Source: Cyclobacteriaceae bacterium
GTDB lineage: Bacteria; Bacteroidota; Bacteroidia; Cytophagales; Cyclobacteriaceae
Direction of reading: 5' to 3'
DNA: 5,678 bases
Assembly: GCA_025455445.1 (NCBI GenBank)
Contig: JALOMN010000128.1
Location: forward strand, 1-5,678
Shown here piece after piece: positions 1 through 5,346 of this stretch. A program made the translations under genes and the position numbers. The notes beneath the pieces are model-generated. The model did not search any database and was not told where the DNA came from. It saw only the letters and a list, made by a program, of their open reading frames with translations. Each line of letters starts with the position of its first letter. Within the stretch, counting starts at the first letter, position 1.

Positions 1-391
1 TTTCATCCACACATTCAATTCTTGCTACATCAACTGGTCTTGTTTTGCGTTGTTGAATTAATGCAGCAATAGTATTGCCTTTCATAGTGGCGCCTATCAT
101 GGTGGCAAAATCATTTCCTGAACCCAACGGAATGATACCAAGTATCGGAAGCCTTTCAACAGAAGTTTTTAGTATGCCATTTATTACCTGACTGATAGTA
201 CCATCACCACCGACAGCTAAAATAATTTCATAACCTTTTAACGTAGCATGTGCGGCTAGTTCAATGGCATGTTGTGAATATTGGGTTTCAAATAGCTCGA
301 CAGAAAAATGTTGTTGCAATGCTGGCAATACCGAATGATAGAATTTCTTCTTCTTATGCGATATGCCATTGATGATGACTGCTATTTTCAA
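1..391 (-). CDS. Diacylglycerol/lipid kinase family protein (YegS/BmrU type), N-terminal part
   Basis: This is the first 130 codons of a lipid kinase whose C-terminal half lies beyond the left edge. The visible part is the nucleotide-binding half of the DAGK catalytic domain. It has a short N-terminal strand (KIAVIING, residues 2-9), the glycine-rich signature AVGGDGT at about 59-65, and the second conserved block IIPLGSGNDFA at about 86-96. In this family these blocks bind ATP and magnesium, and the enzyme phosphorylates a lipid such as diacylglycerol at the cytoplasmic face of the membrane. The exact substrate cannot be told. The start is the TTG at 391-389: an in-frame TAA lies one codon upstream, and residue 2 onward matches the usual family N-terminus. 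No clear Shine-Dalgarno is seen. The gene follows the TPR gene on the same strand by 51 nt and could be its downstream operon partner. The start codon sits inside an inverted repeat, annotated separately. Confidence 0.93.
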   Translation of the reverse strand, partial: MKIAVIINGISHKKKKFYHSVLPALQQHFSVELFETQYSQHAIELAAHATLKGYEIILAVGGDGTISQVINGILKTSVERLPILGIIPLGSGNDFATMIGATMKGNTIAALIQQRKTRPVDVARIECVDE

Positions 392-418
392 AGTTTAAAA
401 TTTTATGATCTTTGAAAA
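385..418 (-). promoter_or_regulatory. Inverted repeat covering the lipid kinase start codon
   Basis: TTTTCAAAG (385-393) and CTTTGAAAA (410-418) are perfect 9-bp reverse complements separated by 16 AT-rich bases. Read as minus-strand mRNA, the second arm contains the UUG start codon (391-389), so folding would hide the initiation site. It is not followed by a U-run, so it does not look like a terminator for the TPR gene. It could equally be an operator or a chance repeat in AT-rich DNA. The repeat is directly visible; any regulatory role is inferred. Confidence 0.4.
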
Positions 419-442
419 CACAATTCGTCCATCGGTTGAGGG

Positions 443-1549
443 TTATTTGCAGTTTTTCTTTATCGCTGCTTTTGCATCGGTAGAGCCCAGATCATCTGCG
501 CGTTTCAGATCGAGGCAAGCATCGTAGTTGTTGTTCATCAGCAGCTTCACCAGGCCGCGCTGATAATAGGTTTCCGGATCGCTCGGATATAATTCGATGG
601 AAGAAGTGTAATCCTCTACTGCACCAGCATAGTTCTCCTTTTCGGTTTTACTCAACGCACGATTGTCATAATACACCGGGTTGGTATCATCCAGTTCAAT
701 GGCCTTTGTGTAATCTGCGATGGCTCCATCATAATCTTCCATGGTGTTTTTAAGTACACCACGCAAATTGAAAGTTTCCGGGTCGGTGCCATCCAATTCA
801 ATGGATTTATTGTAATCAGCCAATGCTCCCTTCAAATCTTTGGATGCCGTTTTTGCAAGTGCCCGGTTTTCAAACTTAAAGGGATCTTTTGCATCCAGTT
901 TAATGGCTTCATTGTAATCTAAAATTGCCTTATCAAAATTTGAGGTATTATAAAATGCCACTCCGCGGTAGTTGTAGAGATTGGCATCTTTGCTATCGAG
1001 CTCAATCGCTTTGGTGTAGTCATCAATCGCACTGATAAATTCACCGAGTTCTGCCTTTATAACACCGCGATTAAAATATTTATCTGCATCGGCAGGGCCA
1101 AGTTCAAGTGCTTTTGAAAAATCGAAATAGGCTCCTTGCAAATCTTCCACATTGAATTTCGCAAAGCCACGGTTAGTATAGGCATCGGTATAACGCGGGT
1201 TGAACTTTATGGCCTTATTCAAATCAGCAATGGCTGCATCATCATCACCCAGATTCATTTTTGACTCTCCCCTGAAGTTAAGCGCCTCCGCAAAAGTAGA
1301 ATCAATTTCCACCGCGATGTTGAAATCACCAATTGCCCCATAAAAATCCTGCAACCCCATACGTGCTTGTCCGCGCAGCGATAGTGCGACTTTGTTTTTC
1401 GGATTGGCATCAATAAGCTTGGTTAAATCTGCATTGGCTCCAGTAAAATTTTTAGCCTCCAGTTTTTTACGAGCCGCTTCAAGTGCCGCATCTCCCTGGG
1501 CGAAAGCGAGTGCCGGAATCAGAAGTAGTAGTGTGAGAAATTGTTTCAT
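443..1549 (-). CDS. Secreted TPR-repeat protein (ten tandem TPRs)
   Basis: A 368-residue protein with a Sec signal peptide (residues 1-17, hydrophobic LTLLLLIPAL, cleavage predicted AFA|Q) followed almost entirely by tetratricopeptide repeats. An Arg-Gly or Arg-Ala dipeptide recurs with exact 34-residue spacing at R59, R93, R127, R161, R195, R229, R263, R297 and R331. Each repeat carries the TPR pattern with a second helix of the form A-I-x-D-Y-x-x-A-I-E-L-D. With a more divergent first repeat at about 20-53 this makes about ten TPRs, a superhelical protein-protein interaction scaffold in the periplasm or at the cell surface. No catalytic domain is visible. The C-terminus ends NCK with a single late Cys367. 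The ATG start directly precedes a good signal peptide. It is divergent from the amidohydrolase gene and 51 nt upstream of the lipid kinase gene. The binding partner is unknown. Confidence 0.93.
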   Translation of the reverse strand: MKQFLTLLLLIPALAFAQGDAALEAARKKLEAKNFTGANADLTKLIDANPKNKVALSLRGQARMGLQDFYGAIGDFNIAVEIDSTFAEALNFRGESKMNLGDDDAAIADLNKAIKFNPRYTDAYTNRGFAKFNVEDLQGAYFDFSKALELGPADADKYFNRGVIKAELGEFISAIDDYTKAIELDSKDANLYNYRGVAFYNTSNFDKAILDYNEAIKLDAKDPFKFENRALAKTASKDLKGALADYNKSIELDGTDPETFNLRGVLKNTMEDYDGAIADYTKAIELDDTNPVYYDNRALSKTEKENYAGAVEDYTSSIELYPSDPETYYQRGLVKLLMNNNYDACLDLKRADDLGSTDAKAAIKKNCK

Positions 1550-1678
1550 GCATCAAATATCTGTTTGGCAAGTTAATAAGATTTGGATTAATCTACCGGA
1601 TATAGATTGTTGCCGCTCCACACATTTTCAAGAACCACAATGCCGGAATAACGTAAATTGCTTCATTAATTATTTACT
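1550..1678. promoter_or_regulatory. Divergent intergenic region with overlapping short inverted repeats
   Basis: This 129-bp region separates two divergent start codons and must hold promoters for both the TPR and amidohydrolase genes unless transcripts enter from elsewhere. It contains AGATT (1579-1583), AATCT (1590-1594) and AGATT (1604-1608). The middle element can pair with either flank: AATCTA/TAGATT at 1590-1595 and 1603-1608 form a 6-bp dyad around CCGGATA. GATTAATC at 1586-1593 is a perfect 8-bp palindrome. These may be operator half-sites, but short AT-rich dyads occur by chance. No Shine-Dalgarno precedes either gene, which is usual for Bacteroidota. Confidence 0.5.
1582..1609 (+). 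promoter_or_regulatory. Candidate Bacteroidota-type promoter for the amidohydrolase gene
   Basis: TTTG at 1582-1585 is followed after 17 bases by TAGATTG (1603-1609). This is one T short of the Bacteroidota -7 consensus TAnnTTTG, and the spacer is slightly shorter than the typical 19 or so. It would give a leader of about 60 nt before the ATG at 1679. The match is imperfect and no second candidate in the region is better. Confidence 0.2.
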
Positions 1679-2788
1679 ATGAAATATTTTTTCTCCGTTT
1701 TTGCTTTTCTTCTTACCGGCATTGCAGCATTTGCACAAGAAAAGCCGTTGGACATGAAAATGGATTTTGAGCAATATGATCCGCCATCCACGCTGAAAGT
1801 GCCTGAGCATAAACTTAAGCGTGCTAAGTTTCCTTTTATCGATATTCATAACCATTATGGTAATATGAACACCGCTGATTTGAGCGAACGCGTAAAATTT
1901 ATGGATCAGCTCAACATGGGTGTGATGGTGAACCTGAGCGGTCGTGGTTTTCGCAGCAGTGGCGACCATCTTGAAAAATCATTTGAAAATATTAAAAAGC
2001 AGTATCCTAACCGTTTCATTCTTTTTACCAATGTTGACTTCACCGATATTGATAACCCGGAATGGTCCGCTCGAATCGCCAAACAACTCGAAGACGATGT
2101 AAGACGTGGAGCAAAAGGACTTAAGATTTATAAAAGTCTCGGCATCCGTGATAAAGACAGCAAAGGAAATCGCATCCATATCGATGACCCACGGATTGAT
2201 CCAATCTGGGCTAAGTGCGGAGAATTAGGTATACCTGTGTTAATTCACTCTGCTGATCCAAAACCGTTTTGGGATCCTATCGATAATCAGAACGAGCGCT
2301 GGCTTGAATTGAAATTACATCCAGGTCGCAGATATGACGAGACTTTTGCAAGCTGGGAAACACTCATTGCCGAGCAACACAATGTATTTAAGAAGCATCC
2401 TAAAACAAAGTTTATCAATGCACACTTAGGTTGGTTTGGAAATGACCTGCAGAAACTGAGTGAACTCATGGACAAGTATCCCAACATGTATACTGAAATC
2501 GGTGCCGTGATTGCCGAGTTGGGAAGACAGCCCCGTGCAGCAAAGGCATTCCTGACCAAGTATCAGGACCGAGTGTTGTTTGGCAAAGACAGTTGGGTGC
2601 CTGATGAATATGAAACGTATTTCCGAGTGCTTGAAACTGAAGACGAATACTTTCCCTATCACAAGCGCTATCACGCCTTCTGGCGGATGTATGGCATTGG
2701 ATTGCCGGATGAGATCCTGAAGAAGATCTATTACAAGAATGCGATGACGCTGATTCCGGGTATTGATAAGAGCTTGTTTCCGAAGTAG
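1679..2788 (+). CDS. Secreted amidohydrolase family protein (amidohydrolase-2 TIM barrel)
   Basis: A 369-residue exported metal-dependent hydrolase or decarboxylase of the amidohydrolase-2 family. Residues 1-19 form a signal peptide (FFSVFAFLLTGIAAFA|Q). The barrel begins with FIDIHNHYG, giving the HxH metal pair H57/H59. Further likely ligands are H190 (PVLIHSAD), H249 (INAHLGWFG) and the strand-8 acid D304 (LFGKDSW). GLKIYKSLG at about 147-155 is another conserved strand. The C-terminal helices (GLPDEILKKIYYKNA, then IPGI) match the usual family end, so the protein looks complete. Relatives act on amides, lactones or carboxylated rings (for example ACMSD-like decarboxylases and PDC lactonases), and the substrate here cannot be assigned. 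It is the first gene of a co-directional set, and the SMP-30-like gene follows after 45 nt. The ATG is chosen because the signal peptide begins immediately after it. Confidence 0.92.
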   Translation: MKYFFSVFAFLLTGIAAFAQEKPLDMKMDFEQYDPPSTLKVPEHKLKRAKFPFIDIHNHYGNMNTADLSERVKFMDQLNMGVMVNLSGRGFRSSGDHLEKSFENIKKQYPNRFILFTNVDFTDIDNPEWSARIAKQLEDDVRRGAKGLKIYKSLGIRDKDSKGNRIHIDDPRIDPIWAKCGELGIPVLIHSADPKPFWDPIDNQNERWLELKLHPGRRYDETFASWETLIAEQHNVFKKHPKTKFINAHLGWFGNDLQKLSELMDKYPNMYTEIGAVIAELGRQPRAAKAFLTKYQDRVLFGKDSWVPDEYETYFRVLETEDEYFPYHKRYHAFWRMYGIGLPDEILKKIYYKNAMTLIPGIDKSLFPK

Positions 2789-2804
2789 CATAGGCTACAT
2801 TTTT
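2785..2804 (+). terminator. Possible weak terminator or attenuator after the amidohydrolase gene
   Basis: GTAGC (2785-2789) and GCTAC (2794-2798) form a 5-bp stem with loop ATAG, followed by A and five Ts (2800-2804). The TAG stop codon lies inside the first arm. The stem is short for an intrinsic terminator, so complete termination is doubtful. It could reduce expression of the downstream genes or be chance. Confidence 0.25.
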
Positions 2805-2833
2805 ATGATCAACTTATAGAATCTTTTATTACG

Positions 2834-3766
2834 ATGAAGTTCCCTTTGATTCTGTTAGTTGTATTTTCAGGCACATTCCAAGTGTGTGCTCAACAAGTTG
2901 AAATTGCCTTTACCATCTCAGAGAAAGACTTAATACCCGAAGGAATTGCTTATGATGAAAAATCCAGAAGCTTTTTTGTCAGCAGCATTTATAAAAACAA
3001 AATCATACGGGTGAACGAAGAAGGAAAAGTATCAGCTTTCATAAAAAGTGGCCAGGAAGGAATTGGACAAGTACTTGGCATGAAAGTAAACAACGGAAAA
3101 TTGTGGGTTTGCAGTAATACCGTAGAGCGCGATGCAAATGGAAAATCCATGATACATGCCTTTGATATTGTAAGCGGCCATTTAGCCAAAAAATTGATAT
3201 TGGATGCCCCGGGTGAGATGCATTTATTTAATGATCTTGCCATTGATAGTCACGGTAGTGTGTATGTTTCCGATTCTGACGATGGGGCTATCTATCGTGC
3301 AAACATATATTCAAAGTATCCGGAACTGTTTATCAAAGACGATAAACTCAACTACGCAAATGGAATTACAATCACACCAGACGATGCCATAGTTGTAAAC
3401 ACATTCAAAGGATTTCTTAAGATTGACATAGCCAGTAAAAACGTAATGGCGCTTCCTTTTCCAAATTACAGTGTGATAGGAATTGATGGACTGTGTTTCT
3501 ATAAACAATCATTAATTGGAATTCAGAATGTCACATATCCGGTATGTATTAATCAATACAATCTGAATTCAACTTTTGATAAAATTGAAAATGCCCGTGT
3601 ATTACTTGCTGATCATCCGCTCTTTGATATTCCCACCACCGGGGTAATTATTGATGATTGGTTTTATTTCATTGCCAATAGTCAAATGAGCAACCTGGAA
3701 AAGGATAAAATAATTGATCCGGCCCGTCTCAAAGAAGTGCTGATTATGAAGATAAAACTCAATTAA
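2834..3766 (+). CDS. Secreted SMP-30/gluconolactonase-like beta-propeller protein
   Basis: A 310-residue exported six-bladed beta-propeller of the SMP-30/gluconolactonase/LRE type. Residues 1-19 are a signal peptide (LILLVVFSG, cleavage VCA|Q). C18 is not in a good lipobox, so a lipoprotein is unlikely. Repeated blade motifs are visible: PEGIAYDEKSRSFFVS (35-50), NDLAIDSHGSVYVSDS (133-148), ANGITITPDD (175-184) and IDGLCFY (217-223). E36, N176 and D218 occupy the positions of the divalent metal ligands of regucalcin-like lactonases, and N133 that of the nearby substrate-site Asn, so the site appears intact. The likely activity is lactone or ester hydrolysis in the periplasm, but the substrate is unknown, and non-catalytic propellers with this fold exist. 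It lies 45 nt after the amidohydrolase gene and 45 nt before the DUF3500 gene, probably one transcription unit. Confidence 0.88.
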   Translation: MKFPLILLVVFSGTFQVCAQQVEIAFTISEKDLIPEGIAYDEKSRSFFVSSIYKNKIIRVNEEGKVSAFIKSGQEGIGQVLGMKVNNGKLWVCSNTVERDANGKSMIHAFDIVSGHLAKKLILDAPGEMHLFNDLAIDSHGSVYVSDSDDGAIYRANIYSKYPELFIKDDKLNYANGITITPDDAIVVNTFKGFLKIDIASKNVMALPFPNYSVIGIDGLCFYKQSLIGIQNVTYPVCINQYNLNSTFDKIENARVLLADHPLFDIPTTGVIIDDWFYFIANSQMSNLEKDKIIDPARLKEVLIMKIKLN

Positions 3767-3768
3767 AA

Positions 3769-3795
3769 AATATACGATCTAAAAATCGGTATATT
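3769..3795 (+). promoter_or_regulatory. Bulged 10-bp hairpin between the SMP-30-like and DUF3500 genes
   Basis: AATATACGAT (3769-3778) pairs with ATCG-TATATT (3785-3795), with a single bulged G at 3789 and a six-base loop (CTAAAA). It begins two bases after the SMP-30-like gene stop and ends 16 bases before the DUF3500 start. On the plus strand it is not followed by a T-run. On the minus strand it is followed by about six Ts, so it is shaped like an intrinsic terminator for antisense transcription. On the plus strand it may stabilise or process the mRNA or affect translation of the next gene. The fold is visible; the role is inferred. Confidence 0.4.
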
Positions 3796-3811
3796 CGATG
3801 AAGTCTTCGAC

Positions 3812-4822
3812 ATGAAATTAACTATCCTAACCTTTCTTTTACTTTCCTTATCGCTTTTTGTTCATGCACAAAAAGATGTGGTTCTTACAAATGCCCGGAA
3901 TTTTCTGAGCACGCTTTCGCCCGAACTTAAGTCGCGGGCCCAATATCCTTTTGATGATGCCGAGCGATTCAACTGGAACTTTGTGCCCATTAAACGAAAT
4001 GGATTAACCTACTATGATTTTTCTGACAAGCAACACGATGCGGCCACTGTGTTACTGAAATCTTCATTAAGTGATCAGGGATATCAAAAAGCAATGGCGA
4101 TTGTAAATCTCGAAAACATTTTAAAAGTAATTGAAAAACGAGGTCCCGATGATCACGCTCGCGACCCAATGAATTATCACTTCACGTTTTTTGGAGAGCC
4201 TGCTGAAGGAAAGCCCTGGGCCTGGCGTTTTGAAGGACATCATGTGGCCTTGAATTTTACTTCCATAGGAGGCGAAATAGTTTCCTCTACACCCTCCTTT
4301 TTCGGATCGAACCCCGGCATTGTGAAAGATGGTGAAAGTAAAGGACTCGAAGTGCTTAAAGAGGAAACCAAACTGGGTTTTGAATTAATTAATTCTCTGA
4401 ATGCTAATCAGCGGGCGACCGCCATATTTTCAGAAAAAGCGCCTGAAGAAATAATTTCAGGAAACAAGAGAAAGGCTGTGCCTCATACTCCTGATGGAAT
4501 AAGCTTTAAAGAATTAAGCAAAGAGCAACAAACACTCTTTCTGAAATTACTGGATGTGTATATAAAAAACTATGCCTTCGGATTCAGTAAGAAGCTGATG
4601 GACAAAATCAAAAACGCAGGTATCAAAAATCTGCATTTTGCGTGGGCAGGAAGTTTAACTCCCGGGGTGGCGAATTACTATCGCATACAAGGCCCGATGT
4701 TGTTGATTGAATATGACAACACTCAAAATAACGCAAACCATGTTCACACAACCGTGCGTGATTTAAAAGATGATTTTGCAGAAGATATTTTGCGTGAGCA
4801 CTATGCGAAGGAGCATAAATAA
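3812..4822 (+). CDS. Secreted DUF3500 family protein
   Basis: A 336-residue exported protein that I recognise as DUF3500 (PF12006), a family without an assigned function as far as I know. Residues 1-19 are a signal peptide (ILTFLLLSLSLFVHA|Q). Family landmarks in order are YPFDDAERFNWNFVP (45-59), the LSDQGYQKAMAIVNLE block (86-101), DPMNYHFTFFG (118-128), WAWRFEGHHVALNFT (136-150), FFGSNPG (163-169), HFAWAGSLTPG (275-285) and YRIQGPMLLIEYDNTQNNAN (290-309), ending NHVHTTVRD with a final EHY. The length and termini indicate a complete gene. The conserved H143/H144 and H310/H312 suggest a metal or cofactor site, but that is inference. It is third in the exported gene set, and 90 nt separate it from the VOC gene. 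The ATG at 3812 overlaps the stop of a possible five-codon ORF (3798-3815). Neighbouring hydrolase-like genes hint at a shared substrate. Confidence 0.9.
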   Translation: MKLTILTFLLLSLSLFVHAQKDVVLTNARNFLSTLSPELKSRAQYPFDDAERFNWNFVPIKRNGLTYYDFSDKQHDAATVLLKSSLSDQGYQKAMAIVNLENILKVIEKRGPDDHARDPMNYHFTFFGEPAEGKPWAWRFEGHHVALNFTSIGGEIVSSTPSFFGSNPGIVKDGESKGLEVLKEETKLGFELINSLNANQRATAIFSEKAPEEIISGNKRKAVPHTPDGISFKELSKEQQTLFLKLLDVYIKNYAFGFSKKLMDKIKNAGIKNLHFAWAGSLTPGVANYYRIQGPMLLIEYDNTQNNANHVHTTVRDLKDDFAEDILREHYAKEHK

Positions 4823-4875
4823 AGTAATCACATACCAAGCAAAGGGAAAGCACCTGTAATCTTTCCGGGCTTAGC

Positions 4876-4893
4876 TCCCGATATTTATCGGGA
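4876..4893. repeat. Palindrome TCCCGATA..TATCGGGA upstream of the VOC gene
   Basis: TCCCGATA and TATCGGGA form an 8-bp perfect stem around two central Ts (in practice 7 bp or fewer with a four-base loop). Similar CCCGATA/TATCGGG palindromes are, to my recollection, frequent between genes of Bacteroidota, so it may be a REP-like dispersed repeat. No T-run follows on either strand (ATTTGCGGG on the right, GCTAAGCC on the left), so it is a poor classical intrinsic terminator. It lies 53 nt after the DUF3500 stop and 19 nt before the VOC start, where it could separate expression of the two genes. Confidence 0.5.
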
Positions 4894-4912
4894 TTTGCGG
4901 GCAACAAAAAAT

Positions 4913-5302
4913 ATGACTTTAATAAAAAACATACATCACATCGCCATCATCTGCTCCAATTACGAAGCATCGAAAAAATTTTATACCGAAGTATTAGGAT
5001 TAAAAATCAAAGCAGAGCATTATCGTCCTGCACGCGATTCGTGGAAACTGGATTTAATGTTGAATGAGAATTATGTGATTGAATTGTTCTCATTCCCAAA
5101 TCCGCCAGCGAGACCTAGTCGCCCAGAAGCTGCAGGACTACGTCATCTTGCATTTGCCGTGAGTGATTTAGATAAAGCCGTTGAACACTTGCAAAAACAT
5201 GGAGTAACATCAGAGCCAATCCGTGTGGATGAATACACCGGCAAACGATTTACTTTCTTCTCTGATCCGGATGGACTGCCATTGGAGTTTTATGAGGTTT
5301 GA
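4913..5302 (+). CDS. gloA2: SMU1112c/YaeR-type VOC (glyoxalase I-like) metalloprotein
   Basis: A 129-residue single-domain vicinal-oxygen-chelate protein closely resembling E. coli YaeR in length and motifs. These are NIHHIAIICSNYEASKKFY (6-24), RDSWKLDL (41-48), YVIELFSFPNPPARPSRPEA (54-73), GLRHLAF (75-81), and the ending FTFFSDPDGLPLEFYE. The four expected metal ligands are H9, E57, H78 and E125, two in each beta-alpha-beta-beta-beta module. The protein has no signal peptide and should be cytoplasmic. The family is glyoxalase I-like, but its physiological substrate is not established to my knowledge. An in-frame TTG at 4895 would add six residues (RATKN type), overlapping the edge of the palindrome. 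The ATG at 4913 is preferred because it gives the family's normal N-terminus and has an A-rich leader. It is co-directional with the exported gene set but separated by 90 nt, so membership of that operon is uncertain. Confidence 0.93.
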   Translation: MTLIKNIHHIAIICSNYEASKKFYTEVLGLKIKAEHYRPARDSWKLDLMLNENYVIELFSFPNPPARPSRPEAAGLRHLAFAVSDLDKAVEHLQKHGVTSEPIRVDEYTGKRFTFFSDPDGLPLEFYEV

Positions 5303-5346
5303 CATTTAATTAAAAGAAGGTTGAGCAATGTCACCTAAAAGACATT
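5300..5346. repeat. Overlapping inverted repeats between convergent genes
   Basis: TGACATT (5300-5306), AATGTCA (5327-5333) and GACATT (5341-5346) lie between and across the stop codons of the convergent VOC and right-edge genes. The central copy can pair with the left arm (7 bp, 20-nt loop) or the right arm (6 bp, 8-nt loop). The TAG stop of the minus-strand gene is inside the shorter loop. It may act as a weak bidirectional terminator, but no good T-run follows on either strand. Confidence 0.3.

Noticed and set aside
1392..1682. Plus-strand 96-codon reading frame
   Set aside because: Antisense to the start of the TPR gene; residues before 1549 mirror its codons, and there is no recognisable domain.
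1670..1969. Minus-strand 99-codon reading frame
   Set aside because: Lies opposite the amidohydrolase N-terminus, whose signal peptide and HxH motif fix the coding strand.
2287..2791. Two minus-strand frames of 90 and 121 codons
   Set aside because: They overlap each other and lie opposite conserved amidohydrolase motifs (INAHLGWFG, LFGKDSW); composition is shadow-like.
2834..2893. Lipoprotein signal at C18 of the SMP-30-like protein
   Set aside because: The residues before the Cys (TFQV) do not make a lipobox; the VCA|Q signal peptidase I site fits better.
4623..4907. Minus-strand 94-codon frame
   Set aside because: Opposite the most conserved DUF3500 block; no homology-like pattern and no plausible start context.
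4895..4912. TTG at 4895 as the VOC start
   Set aside because: Adds six residues not seen in YaeR-type proteins and begins at the edge of the palindrome; ATG 4913 gives the normal 129-residue length.
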